DNA of 64,000 nucleotides from Pseudomonas sp. SID14000 (GTDB lineage Bacteria > Pseudomonadota > Gammaproteobacteria > Pseudomonadales > Pseudomonadaceae). The stretch is taken from NCBI RefSeq assembly GCF_002165135.1, contig NZ_NFZQ01000008.1, positions 241,172-305,171 on the forward strand, in the 5' to 3' direction. The notes under the pieces were generated by a model. The model was given only the letters and a program-made list of their open reading frames with translations, was not told the DNA's origin and searched no databases. Of this stretch, positions 25,783 through 37,411 are shown piece after piece. Numbering within the stretch: the first letter of the stretch is position 1; every line of letters begins with the position of its first letter. Position numbers and translations under genes: made by a program.

Positions 25783-27270
25783 TCAATCCTGCTCGGCAAA
25801 CGCCTGTTCGGCCTGCCAGCCACCGCCCAGCGCGGCAACTAGCTGCACGCTGGCCACCAGGCGCCCCTGCAGCAGGTTCAACACACTGCGCTCGTTGCTT
25901 AGTGCAGTGGTCTGTACGTTGACCACATCCAGGTAGCCGATCAGCCCGGCACGGTACTGGTTCTCGGTCAGGCGCAGTGACTCGCGGGCGGCATCCAGTG
26001 CCTCCTGGCGCACTACCGCTTCATCGCCATACACCTTCAACTGAACCAGCAGGTTTTCCACTTCCTTGAAGCCATCGAGCACGGTCTGGCGGTACTGCGC
26101 CACGGTCTGGTCATACACCGCCACCGTGCGATCCACCTCGGCGCTGCGCTTGCCGGCGTCGAACAAGGTCAACGCCAGCTGCGGCCCCACCGACCAGTAG
26201 CGGTTGGGCAGTTCGACCCAGTTGCTGAAGCTGCTGCTGGAATAACCGCCACTCATGCTCAGGCTCAAGTCCGGAAAATATGCCGCCCGCGACACGCCTA
26301 TGTTGGCGTTGGCAGCCATCACATTGCGTTCAGCGGCAGCGATGTCCGGGCGTCGCTCCAGCAACTGCGATGGCAAGCTCACCGGAATTTGTGGCAGCGC
26401 CGGAATGGCCTTGCTGTCGGCCAGGGCGAAGTCGGCTGGGGTCTTGCCCAGCAACACGGCAATGGCGTTCTCGAACTGCGCACGCTGCCAGACCAGGTCG
26501 ATCAGGTCGGCCTGGGTGCTCTTCAGCTGGGTCCGCGCCTGAGCCACCGCATCCGCGCCGGCGACGCCGGCGCGGTACTGGTTTTCGTTCATCCGCAGCG
26601 AGCGCTCATAGGCTGCCACAGTGGCCTCCAGCAGACGCTTCTGCTCATCGATCACCCGCAGCTGCAGGTAGTTCTGCACCAGTTCCGACTGCTGGCTGAG
26701 GCGGATCGAGGCCAGGTCGGCAAGGCTGGCTTCGGCACTGGCTTCGTTGGCATTGAGGGTCTCGCGCAACTTGCCCCACAGGTCGATTTCCCAGCTTACG
26801 CCGAGCTGGGCGTTGTAGGTGTTGCGAATACCGCTGCTGTTGTTGGACAGGCTCGAGCTGGAACTACCGGTACCCTGGGCCGAGCGGGTCTTGCCGACGC
26901 TAAGGTCCAGGCTGGGGAACAGCGCCGCCCGGCTGCTGCGCACCAGCGCCTGGGCCTGACGGTACTGGGCTTCTGATTGCGCTACGGTCTGGTTGCTGCG
27001 GTTGAGCTCTTCGACCAGCGCATTGAGCCCGGCATCACCGTAGATTTCCCACCAGGCGCCGCGGGCAATGGCATCGGACGGCGTAGCCTGGGTCCAGCCT
27101 GCGGCGTGCTTGAACTGCGCCGCGCTGCTCAGCTCGGGGCGGTGGTAGTCCGGGCTCAGGGTGCAGGCGCTGAGCAAGGCGACGCACAACCCGGCGCCGA
27201 GCAGGCGCGAGCCACGCCCACGGGTCAGCGTCTGCAGGGCACGGTGAACTGGGGTCTGGGCAAAAGTCAT
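25783..27270 (-). CDS. opmB: Outer-membrane efflux lipoprotein OpmB
   Basis: 495 residues from ATG 27270, overlapping the muxC stop by four bases (ATGA). N-terminal lipoprotein signal LLGAGLCVALLSAC gives a lipidated Cys near residue 36. Two OEP repeats follow (about 75-270 and 285-480), with IAAAERNVMAANANIGVSRA and NQYRAGLIGYLDVVNVQTTA. It is the TolC/OprM-type trimeric duct of the MuxABC pump. An upstream extension of this frame to 28338 is shadow coding inside muxC. Confidence 0.92.
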   Translation of the reverse strand: MTFAQTPVHRALQTLTRGRGSRLLGAGLCVALLSACTLSPDYHRPELSSAAQFKHAAGWTQATPSDAIARGAWWEIYGDAGLNALVEELNRSNQTVAQSEAQYRQAQALVRSSRAALFPSLDLSVGKTRSAQGTGSSSSSLSNNSSGIRNTYNAQLGVSWEIDLWGKLRETLNANEASAEASLADLASIRLSQQSELVQNYLQLRVIDEQKRLLEATVAAYERSLRMNENQYRAGVAGADAVAQARTQLKSTQADLIDLVWQRAQFENAIAVLLGKTPADFALADSKAIPALPQIPVSLPSQLLERRPDIAAAERNVMAANANIGVSRAAYFPDLSLSMSGGYSSSSFSNWVELPNRYWSVGPQLALTLFDAGKRSAEVDRTVAVYDQTVAQYRQTVLDGFKEVENLLVQLKVYGDEAVVRQEALDAARESLRLTENQYRAGLIGYLDVVNVQTTALSNERSVLNLLQGRLVASVQLVAALGGGWQAEQAFAEQD

Positions 27271-30200
27271 AGCGGGGTTTCCAGGGCGGCGTCGGTGCGC
27301 ACGCCGCGCCAACGGTTGAAACGGTGACGCAGGCGGTCCAGGTACAGGTAGACCACCGGTGTCGTGTAAAGGGTGAGGATCTGGCTGAACACCAGGCCGC
27401 CAATGATGGTCAGGCCAAGCGGCTGGCGCATTTCCGCACCTTCGGCGCGGCTCAACAGCAGCGGCAAGGCACCGAGGATGGCCGCCAGGGTAGTCATCAG
27501 GATCGGTCGCAGCCGTAGCAGGCAAGCGCGGCGGATCGACTCTTCCGGTGTCAGGCCCTGGTGGCGCTCCAGCTGCAAGGCCAGGTCGATCATCAGGATG
27601 GCGTTCTTCTTCACCACACCAATCAGCAGGAACAGTCCCAACAGCGAGATCAGGCTGAACTCGCCACCGGTGACGTACAGCGCCAGCAAGGCTCCGACGC
27701 CGGCCGAGGGCAGTGTCGAGAGGATGGTCAGTGGGTGAATGTAGCTTTCGTAGAGGATACCCAGCACCAGGTAAACCAGCACCAGTGCACCAAGAATCAT
27801 CAGGGGCTGGCCTTCCTGGGTCTTGGCGAAGGCATCGGCGGTACCACCGAGCTTGGCGATCACTTCCTCGGGCAAGCCCAGCTTGGCCACCGCACGCTCC
27901 AGCGCCGCCATCGCCTGGTCGGGGCTGTAGCCTTCGGCGACATCGAAGGCGATGCTTTCGGCGGCGAACTGGCCTTCGTGGCTGACCCGGTCGTTGGCCA
28001 GGCTGTTCTCGTAGTGGGCGATGGTCGACAGCGGTACGCGGGCACCGTCGGCGGTAATCACCTGCACCTGCTCGAGGGTGCTCGGGTCCCAGGCGTACTT
28101 CGGATTGATCTCCAGCACCACCTGGTACTGGTTGAGGCTGTCGTAGATGGTGGAAATCTGCCGCTGGCTGTAGGCATTGTTCAGTACCGTGGTGACCATG
28201 TCCATGTCGATACCCAGGCGCTTGGCCTGGTCGCGGTCGACCACCAGGGTCACCTGCTGGGTGCCAGCACCGTCGCGGGCGTCGATGGCAGTCAGCTGCG
28301 GCAGTGCACGCAACGCCGCCACCACTTTCGGGAACCATTCGCGCAACGCCGCCAGGTCGCCGCTCTGCAGGGAGTACAGGTACTGCGAAGAGGTCTGGTC
28401 ACGGCCGCCGCCGCCCAACTGCAGGTCCTGGTCGGCCATCAGGAACAGGCGCCCACCGGGTACCTTGGGCATTTCCTTGCGCAGGCGCTCGATCACCTTC
28501 TGCGCATCGATCTTGCGCTCGCTGATCGGCTTCAGGCGTACTAACACAAAGGCATTGTTGGTCCCGCTGTTGCCGCCAATGAAACCGGCAACGCTCTGCA
28601 CCGCCGGGTCGGCCAGCAAGGCGCGACGATAAACTTCCATTTTCGGCTGCATCACACTGAACGACAGACCGTCGTCGCCGCGGATGAAGCCAATCAGCTG
28701 GCCGGTGTCCTGCTGCGGCATCAATGTCTTGGGCACCACCACATACAGGGCGATGTTGATGCCGATGGTGGCCAGCAGGCTGAACAGGGTCAGGCGCTTG
28801 TGGCGCAATGCCCAGCCCAGGCTACGGTCATAGGCATCGACCATGCGCTGGTGCAACTGCTCGCTCCAGCGTTGCAGGCGGGTCTGTTCGGCCTGGTGCG
28901 GCTTGAGCCAGCGGGCGCACAGCATCGGCGTGAGGGTCAGCGACACCACCAGCGACACGATGATCGCCGCCGCCAGGGTGATGGAGAACTCCTGGAACAG
29001 GTTGCGCACGATACCACCCATGAACAGGATGGAGACGAACACCGCCACCAGCGACACGTTCATGGACAGCAAGGTGAAACCCACCTCCCTGGCACCAAGG
29101 AAGGCCGCCTTCATCGGCGGCTGGCCATCTTCGATATGCCGGGAGATGTTCTCCAGCACCACGATGGCGTCGTCCACCACCAGGCCGGTGGCGAGGATCA
29201 GCGCCATCAGCGACAGGTTGTTGAGCGAGAAACCACACAGGTACATGACCGCGAAGGTGCCCACCAGCGACACCGGCACCGCCAGGCTGGGGATCAGCGA
29301 GGCACGCAGGCTACCGAGGAACAGGTAGACCACCAGGATAACCAGCACCACAGCAATCAGCAGGGTGTGCTCGGCTTCCTTGAGGGTGGCCTTGATCACT
29401 GGCGAGCGGTCCATGGCCACGTTCAGTTGCACGCTGGCCGGCAGCAGCGACTGCAGGGCCGGCAACTGCGCCTTGATCTGGTCGACCGTTTCGATGATGT
29501 TGGCGCCGGTCTGGCGGTTGACCACCAGCAGCACCGCGCTCTGGTCATTGAAGAAGCCGCTGTTGTAGCGGTTCTCAACGCCGTCGGTGATGGTCGCCAC
29601 ATCGGACAGCCGCAGGATGGTGCCGTTCTGCTGGCGGATCACCACCGGCTCATAGTCCTTGGCGCTTTCCAGTTGGTCGTTGGCACGTACCTGCCAACTG
29701 CGCTCGGCGTCCTCGACAAAGCCCATCGGCCGACGCTGGTTGGCGTTGGATACCGCCGTGCGTACTTCATCCAGCGACAGGCCGTACTGGTTGAGCAATT
29801 GCGGCTCGACGGCAATGCGCACCGCCGGCAACGAACTGCCGCCGATCTGCACCTCCCCTACCCCCGGCACCTGGGCCAGGCTCTGCGACAGGATGGTGTC
29901 GGCCAGGTCGTACAGCTGGCCTTTCTGCAGCACGTCCGAGGTCAGCGACAGCACCATGATCGGTGCCTGTGACGGGTTGATCTTCTTGTAGGTGGGCATG
30001 CTACGCATACCGCTGGGCAGCAAGTTGCGGGTGGCGTTGATCGCCGCCTGCACCTCGCGGGCAGCACCGTCGATGTCGCGGCCCATCTCGAAGCCGATGA
30101 TCACCCGTGTAGAGCCCTGGTTGGAACTGCTGGTCAGCGTGGTTACCCCGGCAATGCTGCCCAGCTTGCGCTCCAGCGGCGTGGCCACCGTCGACGCCAT

Positions 30201-30374
30201 CACCTCTGGGCTGGCGCCAGACAGGTTGGCAGACACCACTATCACCGGGAAATCCATCTGCGGCAGCGGCGCCACCGGCAACAGGCCGAAGCTGACCCCG
30301 CCCAGCAGCATGATCGCCAGGCTCAACAGCATGGTCGCCACTGGGCGACGGATGAAAGGACCGGACAGGTTCAT
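27267..30374 (-). CDS. muxC: RND efflux pump inner-membrane subunit MuxC
   Basis: 1035 residues, 12 membrane segments and two large periplasmic loops, as in MdtC/MuxC. N-terminus [20 protein letters not shown] is typical. TM4 proton-relay aspartates are in [20 protein letters not shown]. The end has [20 protein letters not shown]. MuxB and MuxC form a heterotrimeric proton-driven pump, unusual among RND systems, that exports varied drugs. The start overlaps muxB by ATGA. Confidence 0.93.
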   Translation of the reverse strand: MNLSGPFIRRPVATMLLSLAIMLLGGVSFGLLPVAPLPQMDFPVIVVSANLSGASPEVMASTVATPLERKLGSIAGVTTLTSSSNQGSTRVIIGFEMGRDIDGAAREVQAAINATRNLLPSGMRSMPTYKKINPSQAPIMVLSLTSDVLQKGQLYDLADTILSQSLAQVPGVGEVQIGGSSLPAVRIAVEPQLLNQYGLSLDEVRTAVSNANQRRPMGFVEDAERSWQVRANDQLESAKDYEPVVIRQQNGTILRLSDVATITDGVENRYNSGFFNDQSAVLLVVNRQTGANIIETVDQIKAQLPALQSLLPASVQLNVAMDRSPVIKATLKEAEHTLLIAVVLVILVVYLFLGSLRASLIPSLAVPVSLVGTFAVMYLCGFSLNNLSLMALILATGLVVDDAIVVLENISRHIEDGQPPMKAAFLGAREVGFTLLSMNVSLVAVFVSILFMGGIVRNLFQEFSITLAAAIIVSLVVSLTLTPMLCARWLKPHQAEQTRLQRWSEQLHQRMVDAYDRSLGWALRHKRLTLFSLLATIGINIALYVVVPKTLMPQQDTGQLIGFIRGDDGLSFSVMQPKMEVYRRALLADPAVQSVAGFIGGNSGTNNAFVLVRLKPISERKIDAQKVIERLRKEMPKVPGGRLFLMADQDLQLGGGGRDQTSSQYLYSLQSGDLAALREWFPKVVAALRALPQLTAIDARDGAGTQQVTLVVDRDQAKRLGIDMDMVTTVLNNAYSQRQISTIYDSLNQYQVVLEINPKYAWDPSTLEQVQVITADGARVPLSTIAHYENSLANDRVSHEGQFAAESIAFDVAEGYSPDQAMAALERAVAKLGLPEEVIAKLGGTADAFAKTQEGQPLMILGALVLVYLVLGILYESYIHPLTILSTLPSAGVGALLALYVTGGEFSLISLLGLFLLIGVVKKNAILMIDLALQLERHQGLTPEESIRRACLLRLRPILMTTLAAILGALPLLLSRAEGAEMRQPLGLTIIGGLVFSQILTLYTTPVVYLYLDRLRHRFNRWRGVRTDAALETPL

Positions 30375-33300
30375 GCCTCGACCTGCTTCACGTCAGTGGC
30401 CGGGCGCCAGCGCCGGGCCAGGCGGTCGAAGTACAGGTAGATGACCGGGGTGGTGAACAGCGTCAGCACCTGGCTGACCAGCAACCCGCCGACCATCACC
30501 AGGCCCAGCGGCTGGCGCAGCTCTGCACCGGAACCGGTGGCGAGCATCAGCGGCACGGCGCCGAACAACGCGGCCAGGGTGGTCATCAGGATCGGCCGGA
30601 AGCGCAGCAGCGCCGCCTGGTAGATGGCATCGCGCGGGCTCATGCCCTGCTGGCGCTCGGCCTCAAGGGCGAAGTCAATCATCATGATCGCGTTCTTCTT
30701 GACGATGCCGATCAGCAGGATGATACCGATGATGGCGATCATGCCCAGGTCGTTGCCGCTGATGAGCAAGGCCAGCAAGGCGCCGACCGCCGCCGACGGC
30801 AGGGTCGAAAGAATGGTCACCGGGTGGATGTAGCTCTCGTACAGCACGCCCAGCACGATGTACATGGTCACCACTGCGGCCAGGATCAGCAGCAAGGTGC
30901 TCGACAACGATGCCTGGAAGGCCTGCGCCGCGCCCTGGAAGCGGGTCTGCACGCCCAGCGGCATGCCGATAACCTTTTGCACCTGCTCGATCACCTGCAC
31001 CGCCTCGCCCAGCGACGCGCCGTGGGCCAGGTTGAATGACAGGGTCACCGCCGGGAACTGGCCGATGTGGGAAATGGCCAGTTGGGCCTGGCGCTGCTCG
31101 ATGCGCGCCAGCGCCGACAGGCGCACCTGGCCACCATCGGCGGCCTTGACGTGGATCGACTCCAGCGCCTGCGGGCCCATAGCCGCCGCATCCTGCGACT
31201 GCAGCACCACGCGGTACTGGCTGGCCTGGGTGTAGATGGTCGAGATCTGGCGCTGGCCAAAGGCGTCGTACAGGGCGTTGGTGATCTGCGACACACTGAT
31301 GCCCAAGCGGCTGGCCATGTCGCGATCGATCACCAGGTACACCTGCAGTCCCTTGTCCTGCAGGTCGCTGGCCACGTCGGCCAGCTCCGGGCGCTGCTGT
31401 AGCGCCTGCACCAGCTTGCCGCTCCACTGCGCCAGCAGCTCGGCATCCGGCGACGACAGGCTGAACTGGTATTGGGTACGGCTGACCCGGTCCTCGATGC
31501 TCAGGTCCTGTACCGGCTGCATGAACAGGCGGATGCCCACCAGACGATCGACTTGCGGCTGCAGGCGATTGATCACCTCGCTGGCAGTGACATCACGCTC
31601 GCCATGAGGCTTGAGATTGATCAGCAGGCGACCGCTGTTGAGCGTGGCATTGTCACCGTCGACGCCGATGTAGGACGACAGGCTCTGCACCGCCGGGTCC
31701 TGCAGGATCACCCTGCTCAGGGCCTGCTGGCGTTCGCTCATGGCGGCGAACGAGGTGGACTGCGGCGCTTCGGAAATCCCCTGGATCACCCCGGTGTCCT
31801 GCACCGGGAAGAAGCCCTTGGGCACCACCATGTACAGGAACACGGTGAGTACCAGGCTGGCCACGGCCACCAGCAGTGTAAGCGGCTGGCGCTTGAGTAC
31901 CCACTGCAGGGCGCTGCCGTAGTGCCTGATCAGCCAGTCGATCCAGGCGCCACTGGCACGGTAGAAACGGCCCTGTTCTTCCTTCTTGGGCTCGCGCTTG
32001 AGCAGGCGCGCGCACATCATCGGCGTCAGGGTCAGCGAAACCACCAGGGAAATCAGGATGGCCACCGCCAGGGTGATGGCGAACTCGCGGAACAGGCGGC
32101 CGACCACATCGGCCATGAACAGCAGCGGGATCAGTACCGCAATCAGCGAGAAGGTCAGCGAGACCAGGGTGAAACCGATTTGCCGGGCGCCCTTGAGCGC
32201 CGCCTGCATAGGCGTCTCGCCCTCCTCGATGTGCCGGGAGATGTTCTCCAGCATGACGATAGCATCGTCGACCACGAAGCCGGTGGCGATGGTCAGGGCC
32301 ATCAGCGTCAGGTTGTTGACCGAGAAGCCGGCCAGGTACATCACGCCAAAGGTGCCGATCAGCGACAGTGGCACGGCAATTGACGGAATAAGGGTGGCAC
32401 TGAAGCGGCGCAGAAAGACGAAGGTGACCATTACCACCAGGGCGATGGCGATCAGCAGTTCGTGCTGCACGTCCTTGACCGCGGCGCGGATGGTCTGTGT
32501 GCGGTCGGTGAGCACCGAAACATCGAGGCCGGCCGGCAGGTTGTCGGTGATCGACGGCAGCAGGGCCTTGATGCGGTCGACCACTTCGATGACGTTGGCG
32601 CCCGGCTGGCGCTGGATATTGAGCAGCACTGCATGGTTTTCATTGGCCCAGGCAGCCAGGCGCTCGTTTTCGGCACCGTCGACGATTTCGGCCACATCCT
32701 TGAGACGCAGTGGCGCGCCGTTGTTGTAGGCCAGGATCAGGTTGGCGTATTCCTCAGGGGAGCGCAGCTGGTCGTTGGCGTCGAGCATAGACACCCGGGT
32801 CGGGCCGTCGAAGTTGCCCTTGGGCTGGTTGACGTTGGAGGCGCCGATCAGGGTGCGTACGTCATCCAGGTTCAGGCCGTTGGCGGCCAGGGCATCGACG
32901 TTGACCTTGATCCGCACCGCCTGGCGCTGGCCGCCGGCGATGCTGACCATGCCCACACCGCTGATCTGCGCGAGCTTCTGTGCCACACGGGTATCGACCA
33001 GGTCGTTGAGCTTTGGCAACGGCATGGTCTTGCTGGAGATGGCCAGGGTCAGCACCGGGGTGTCGGCCGGGTTGACCTTGTTGTACACCGGTGGCGCCGG
33101 CAGGTCGCTGGGCAGCAGGTTGCTGGCGGCGTTGATCGCGGCCTGCACCTGTTGCTCGGCAACGTCCATGTTCATGTCGAGGTTGAAGCGCAAGGTCAGC
33201 ACCGAGGCGCCGCCGGAGCTGGTCGAGGCCATCTGCTCCAGGCCCGGCATCTGGCCGAACTGGCGTTCCAGCGGCGCGGTAACGGCGCTGGTCATGACCT

Positions 33301-33469
33301 GTGGGCTGGCGCCGGGGTACAGGGTCATGACCCGAATGGTCGGGTAATCCACCTGCGGCAAGGCAGAAACCGGCAGCAGCTTGTAGGCGATCAGGCCGGC
33401 CAGGACGATGGCCAGCATGCTTAGCGTGGTGGCAACCGGCCGCAGGATGAACAGACGCGAGAGGTTCAT
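30371..33469 (-). CDS. muxB: RND efflux pump inner-membrane subunit MuxB
   Basis: 1032 residues, paralogous to the next gene and of MdtB type. N-terminus [20 protein letters not shown]. Proton-relay aspartates are in [40 protein letters not shown] lies in the C-terminal half. It pairs with MuxC in the inner membrane and takes substrate to MuxA and OpmB. Start overlaps the muxA stop (ATGA), so stoichiometry is probably set by coupled translation. Confidence 0.93.
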   Translation of the reverse strand: MNLSRLFILRPVATTLSMLAIVLAGLIAYKLLPVSALPQVDYPTIRVMTLYPGASPQVMTSAVTAPLERQFGQMPGLEQMASTSSGGASVLTLRFNLDMNMDVAEQQVQAAINAASNLLPSDLPAPPVYNKVNPADTPVLTLAISSKTMPLPKLNDLVDTRVAQKLAQISGVGMVSIAGGQRQAVRIKVNVDALAANGLNLDDVRTLIGASNVNQPKGNFDGPTRVSMLDANDQLRSPEEYANLILAYNNGAPLRLKDVAEIVDGAENERLAAWANENHAVLLNIQRQPGANVIEVVDRIKALLPSITDNLPAGLDVSVLTDRTQTIRAAVKDVQHELLIAIALVVMVTFVFLRRFSATLIPSIAVPLSLIGTFGVMYLAGFSVNNLTLMALTIATGFVVDDAIVMLENISRHIEEGETPMQAALKGARQIGFTLVSLTFSLIAVLIPLLFMADVVGRLFREFAITLAVAILISLVVSLTLTPMMCARLLKREPKKEEQGRFYRASGAWIDWLIRHYGSALQWVLKRQPLTLLVAVASLVLTVFLYMVVPKGFFPVQDTGVIQGISEAPQSTSFAAMSERQQALSRVILQDPAVQSLSSYIGVDGDNATLNSGRLLINLKPHGERDVTASEVINRLQPQVDRLVGIRLFMQPVQDLSIEDRVSRTQYQFSLSSPDAELLAQWSGKLVQALQQRPELADVASDLQDKGLQVYLVIDRDMASRLGISVSQITNALYDAFGQRQISTIYTQASQYRVVLQSQDAAAMGPQALESIHVKAADGGQVRLSALARIEQRQAQLAISHIGQFPAVTLSFNLAHGASLGEAVQVIEQVQKVIGMPLGVQTRFQGAAQAFQASLSSTLLLILAAVVTMYIVLGVLYESYIHPVTILSTLPSAAVGALLALLISGNDLGMIAIIGIILLIGIVKKNAIMMIDFALEAERQQGMSPRDAIYQAALLRFRPILMTTLAALFGAVPLMLATGSGAELRQPLGLVMVGGLLVSQVLTLFTTPVIYLYFDRLARRWRPATDVKQVEA

Positions 33470-34773
33470 GCGCCCGCCTTGCCTGCTGCTTTGCCAGACT
33501 GTGCTTCACCAGCTTGCGCCGCCCCCTTGGCTTCCTGGCCTTGCAGCTGCTGACCCGGTGTGGTCGGCACTTGCGAGCTGTCTTCGACCACTTCCACCTT
33601 GGTGCCTTCGCGCAGGCGGTCGGTGCCTTCCAGCACCAGGCGGTCGCCGGCCTTCAGGCCTTCGAGGATAACGCTGTTCTCGCCATCGCTGGCCCCCACC
33701 TTGAGCTTTCGCACATTCACCTTGCTCTCGGCGTTGACCACATAGGCGAAGGTGCCGTCGTTGCCGAACTGGATAGCCGCCGCCGGGGCCATGGTCACCT
33801 GCTTGAGGGTGTCGGCCAGCAGGCGCACGTTGACGAACTGGTTGGGGAACAGGGCCAGGTCCTTGTTCTCGAAGCGGCCCTTGAACTTGAGGGTGCCGGT
33901 GGTGGTGTCGATCTGGTTGTCGATGCTGCCCAGCACGCCGGTGGCTTGCAGCTTGCTGTCACTGCGGTCCCAGGCCTCGACCGGCAGGCTGGCGCCGCTG
34001 CGGTAGCGCTCCAGCACGGTGCTCAGCTCGGTTTCCGGCAGGGTGAAGGCAACGCTGATCGGCTCGGTCTGGGTGATCACCACCAGTGCGGTGGTGTCGT
34101 TCGCCGCCACCAGGTTGCCCAGGTCGAGCTGGCGCAGGCCCACGCGGCCGTTGATCGGCGCGCGGATCTGGGTGAAATCGAGGTTCAGGCGGGCGTCGTT
34201 GACCTGCGCCTGGTTGGTCTTCACCAGCCCCTGGAACTGAGCCACCTGCGCTTCGGCGGTATCGAGGGTTTGCTTGGCGATACTGTCTTCGGCGTACAGG
34301 CCCTTGTAGCGGGCCAGGTCGACCTGGGCGTTCTTCAGCTGTGCCTGGTTCTGCGCCAGGGTGCCTTCGGCCTGTTGCAGGGCGATGCGGTAAGGGCGCG
34401 GGTCGATCTCGGCGAGCAGGTCGCCGGCCTTGACCTGCTGGCCTTCCTTGAAGTGGATTTTTACCAGTTCGCCAGCCACGCGGCTGCGCACGTTGACAGT
34501 GTTGGTCGCGGTGACTGTACCCAGGGCCTTGTAGTACAGGGGGAAGTCACCCACCCGCACCGGCTCGACGCGCACCGGCACCGGGTCGCTGGAGCTGCCG
34601 AAGCCCGGGCGGCCGCCCATCATGCCCATGCCCTTGCCACCGCGCCCGCCACTGGCTTCCTTATGCGCAGGCGTCGCTGCGGGCCACAGCCACCAGGCCA
34701 GTGCAGCCACCAGCAGCAGGACCAGCAGGCCGACGAACCAGCGACGAGGGGAACGGGAATTGGACGCTTGCAT
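33466..34773 (-). CDS. muxA: RND efflux periplasmic adaptor MuxA
   Basis: 435 residues from ATG 34773 ([17 protein letters not shown]); an upstream in-frame start at 34845 puts extra charged sequence before the membrane anchor and is not preferred. One N-terminal membrane segment (about 13-33), then lipoyl/barrel-sandwich parts ([36 protein letters not shown]), an alpha-hairpin rich in Gln/Ala, and a beta-barrel. It bridges MuxBC to OpmB. First gene of the operon; Gly/Met-rich linker [16 protein letters not shown] after the anchor is notable. Confidence 0.92.
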   Translation of the reverse strand: MQASNSRSPRRWFVGLLVLLLVAALAWWLWPAATPAHKEASGGRGGKGMGMMGGRPGFGSSSDPVPVRVEPVRVGDFPLYYKALGTVTATNTVNVRSRVAGELVKIHFKEGQQVKAGDLLAEIDPRPYRIALQQAEGTLAQNQAQLKNAQVDLARYKGLYAEDSIAKQTLDTAEAQVAQFQGLVKTNQAQVNDARLNLDFTQIRAPINGRVGLRQLDLGNLVAANDTTALVVITQTEPISVAFTLPETELSTVLERYRSGASLPVEAWDRSDSKLQATGVLGSIDNQIDTTTGTLKFKGRFENKDLALFPNQFVNVRLLADTLKQVTMAPAAAIQFGNDGTFAYVVNAESKVNVRKLKVGASDGENSVILEGLKAGDRLVLEGTDRLREGTKVEVVEDSSQVPTTPGQQLQGQEAKGAAQAGEAQSGKAAGKAGA

Positions 34774-34905
34774 GGGTTGAACGAACCTTGTTCGGAATGA
34801 CGACTTGGGGAGGATGAACGATAAGCACTGGCATCGCTTTAGCAAAGCGCCTTTACCAGAGGTTTACCTTTGCCTGACGTTGCCAAGGGGTTGAACTTTA
34901 AATGA
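34774..34905 (-). promoter_or_regulatory. muxABC-opmB promoter region
   Basis: 132 bp between muxA and the hairpin at 34906. It must contain the efflux operon promoter, but no convincing -35/-10 pair or regulator gene is seen nearby. Confidence 0.4.
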
Positions 34906-34935
34906 AAACGGCCCGGAACGCGTTCCGGGCCGTTT
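34906..34935. terminator. Perfect palindromic hairpin between tpx and muxA
   Basis: AAACGGCCCGGAACG followed directly by its exact complement, a 15-bp stem if extruded fully. On the minus strand it is followed by TTTTC, so it probably ends the tpx transcript before the efflux promoter. Confidence 0.7.
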
Positions 34936-34984
34936 ACAGGGTGTTGCTTTGAGCAGGTGGCGGGCTAAAGGTTTCCGCTGCCTG

Positions 34985-35085
34985 TGCCGGCCTCTTCGCG
35001 GGTGAACCCGCTCCCACAGGTACGGCACAGGTTTCAAAGGCTGTGATATCCCTGTGGGAGCGGGTTTACCCGCGAAGGGGCCAGA
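34985..35085. repeat. Inverted REP pair, TTTACCCGCGAAG class
   Basis: Units ctcttcgcgggtgaacccgc and gggagcgggtttacccgcga in opposite orientation, directly after the tpx stop. Confidence 0.85.
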
Positions 35086-35115
35086 GCAGTATTCAGCTGC
35101 CCTGCCGCACAACCA

Positions 35116-35616
35116 TCACTTCAGTACAGCCAGCGCTGCATCGTAGTTCGGCTCATCAGCGATTTCGCCAACCAGCTCGCTGTGCAGCACCTTGTCGTTT
35201 TCGTCCAGCACTACCACGGCACGGGCGGCCAGGCCGGCCAGCGGGCCATCAGCGATGGCCACGCCGTAGTTTTCGAGGAACTCACGGCCACGCAGGGTCG
35301 ACAGGTTCTTCACGTTGTCCAGGCCTTCGGCGCCGCAGAAACGTGCCTGGGCAAACGGCAGGTCGGCGGAGATGCACAGCACCACGGTGTTGGCCACATC
35401 GTTGGCCTGGGCGTTGAACTTGCGCACGGAGGTGGCGCAGGTCGGGGTGTCGACGCTCGGGAAGATGTTCAGCACCTTGCGCTTGCCTGCGTAGTCTTTC
35501 AGCGACTTGTCAGCAAGGCCTTCACCGACCAGGGAGAAAGCCGGAGCCTGGGCGCCGGTTTTCGGCAGCTCGCCTTTGACCTGAACCGGGTTGCCTTTGA
35601 GAGTCACTTGAGCCAT
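35116..35616 (-). CDS. tpx: Thiol peroxidase Tpx
   Basis: 166 residues from ATG 35616, with a taaggatttcgtc ribosome region; the frame stays open upstream but that part is not protein-like. Peroxidatic Cys60 is in [14 protein letters not shown] and resolving Cys94 in [10 protein letters not shown], as in E. coli Tpx. It reduces hydrogen and alkyl peroxides in the cytoplasm with thioredoxin. Single gene with its own terminator region. Confidence 0.95.
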   Translation of the reverse strand: MAQVTLKGNPVQVKGELPKTGAQAPAFSLVGEGLADKSLKDYAGKRKVLNIFPSVDTPTCATSVRKFNAQANDVANTVVLCISADLPFAQARFCGAEGLDNVKNLSTLRGREFLENYGVAIADGPLAGLAARAVVVLDENDKVLHSELVGEIADEPNYDAALAVLK

Positions 35617-35726
35617 GACGAAATCCTTATGCGGGGTTTGAAAAGGATAATGAGTTAAGCATGAAGGCGGCCGGGTGCCTATGGGGGCAGGCGAAATTGT
35701 TCTATTGCCAGACAATTCTTGTGGAC

Positions 35727-35764
35727 AAAAAAATGCCCGGGTGGCGGACAAGCGACCCGGGCAT
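35727..35764 (-). terminator. Rho-independent terminator of the HAAAP transporter gene
   Basis: 10-bp stem ATGCCCGGGT/ACCCGGGCAT with a 12-base loop, followed on the minus strand by seven T residues, about 20 bp after the transporter stop. Confidence 0.9.
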
Positions 35765-35784
35765 TACATGTTGCAGGCGGCGTA

Positions 35785-37065
35785 TCAGCCCAGCAGGCCG
35801 TATACCACCGAAGTCAGCGCAACCAGGCCGACCACCACCACGAACACGTTGGAGGCCGCACCGCTGTACTTGCGCATCGACGGCACGCGGCGAATGGCGT
35901 ACATCGGCATCAGGAACAGCAGCACCGCGAGGATCGGGCCACCGAGCGACTCAATCATGCCGAGGATGCTTGGGTTGAGGGTGGCGACGATCCAGCACAC
36001 CACCAGCATCAGCGCGGCAACCACGCGGTCAAGGGCCTTGGCGCCCGGGCGGGCGCCGGCCTTGGTGATGATGCCCTTCAGGCCTTCGCTGGCGCCGATG
36101 TAGTGGCCGAGGAACGACTTGGCGATGGCCACGAAGGCGATCAGCGGCGCAGCGAACGCGATGGTCGGGTTGCTGAAGTGGTTGGCCAGGTAAGACAGGA
36201 TCGACAGGTTCTGCGCCTTGGCCTCGGCCAGCTGGGCGCTGCTCAGGGTGAGCACGCAGCTGAACACGAAGAACAGCACCATCACCACCATCAGCAGGTG
36301 GGCACGGCGCAGGATCTGGCCGCTACGCTCATCGGCATGTTCGCCGTAGCGGCGCTTCTGGTCGACGGCAAAGGCGGAGATGATCGGCGAGTGGTTGAAC
36401 GAGAACACCATCACCGGAATCGCCAGCCACAGGGTGTGCAGGAAGGCCGAGGTCGACGGTACCTGGGTGGCGCTGTCGAGAATGCCACCAGTCCAGTGCG
36501 GCACCAGGTACAGGCCCAGCAACGCCAGGGCAACGATGAACGGGTAGACCAGCAGGCTCATGACCTTGACCGTGGCCTGCTCCCCGCAGCGCACGATGGC
36601 CAGCAGACCGAGGATCAGCACGAACGACAGGATGGCCCGTGGCGGCGGCTGCATGTGCAGTTGGTGCTCCATGAAGCTGGACACGGTGTTGGTCAGCGCC
36701 ACGCTATAGATAAGCAGGATCGGGAAGATCGCGAAGAAGTACAGCACGGTGATCGAGGCGCCAGCAGTAATGCCGAAGTGCTCCTTGACCACTTCGGTGA
36801 TGTCGCCACCGTCGCGCCCGGAAAGGACGAAACGGGTCAGCCCGCGGTGAGCGAAATAGGTCATCGGGAAAGCCAGTATGGCCAGGATCAACAACGGCCA
36901 GAAGCCGCCAAGGCCGGCGTTGATCGGCAGGAACAGGGTTCCGGCGCCGATCGCTGTGCCGAACAGGCCCAGCATCCAGGTGGTGTCGTGACGCGACCAG
37001 CTGCCGAGGGTGGCGGGGGTCGATTCTGCAAAGCGTTGTTCAACGCTTGGGGCCTGCTCATTCAT
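35785..37065 (-). CDS. Serine/threonine-type amino-acid permease (HAAAP/SdaC family)
   Basis: 426 residues from ATG 37065 (MNEQAPSVEQRF), with a ggagc ribosome site; an upstream extension to 37131 is not needed. Eleven membrane segments. The first holds GLFGTAIGAGTLFLPINAG, the HAAAP signature; VFSFNHSPIISAFAVDQKRR is the conserved central loop of SdaC-like proteins. These import serine, threonine or aromatic amino acids with protons. It lies next to the D-lysine genes, but its substrate is not shown. Confidence 0.88.
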   Translation of the reverse strand: MNEQAPSVEQRFAESTPATLGSWSRHDTTWMLGLFGTAIGAGTLFLPINAGLGGFWPLLILAILAFPMTYFAHRGLTRFVLSGRDGGDITEVVKEHFGITAGASITVLYFFAIFPILLIYSVALTNTVSSFMEHQLHMQPPPRAILSFVLILGLLAIVRCGEQATVKVMSLLVYPFIVALALLGLYLVPHWTGGILDSATQVPSTSAFLHTLWLAIPVMVFSFNHSPIISAFAVDQKRRYGEHADERSGQILRRAHLLMVVMVLFFVFSCVLTLSSAQLAEAKAQNLSILSYLANHFSNPTIAFAAPLIAFVAIAKSFLGHYIGASEGLKGIITKAGARPGAKALDRVVAALMLVVCWIVATLNPSILGMIESLGGPILAVLLFLMPMYAIRRVPSMRKYSGAASNVFVVVVGLVALTSVVYGLLG

Positions 37066-37257
37066 TCCGGGTGAAGCTCCACTCGCAAGACTGCAACAGG
37101 CTGAGAATGGCGAAATAGACGTTTCGCCCAACTCAACCGAAAAAGGGAGCGCGATTGTGCACGGAAAGGTTGCACTTGCGAAGCCCTTTTCCGAGGAGCG
37201 GTTGCACTTGTCTTTACAAGCGGGTTATGCCGGTGGACTGCAGGAGGAATTTGACAG

Positions 37258-37378
37258 GTGTAGGAGCGGCCTTGTGTCGCGAAAGGGGTGCGCAGCGCCC
37301 CCAACGTTTGCAGCTTCGCCGCGAATATTGCCGGGGCCGCTTTGCGGCCCTTTCGCGACACAAGGCCGCTCCTACAGA
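37258..37378. repeat. Inverted REP pair, GTGTCGCG-loop class
   Basis: Units gtaggagcggccttgtgtcg and cgacacaaggccgctcctac in opposite orientation, after the amaC stop. The rest of the 346-bp gap up to the transporter start shows no gene. Confidence 0.85.
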
Positions 37379-37411
37379 GGCCGCACCCCACAGAAGCGGC
37401 CCCGTGCGGCG

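Noticed and set aside
27271..28338. Upstream extension of the opmB frame into muxC
   Set aside because: Arg/Pro-rich out-of-frame reading of muxC; opmB has its own ATG in ATGA overlap followed by a lipoprotein signal.
34906..34935. 30-bp perfect palindrome as an operator of muxA
   Set aside because: Its GC-rich stem and following T-run on the minus strand fit a terminator of tpx better, though a dual role is not excluded.
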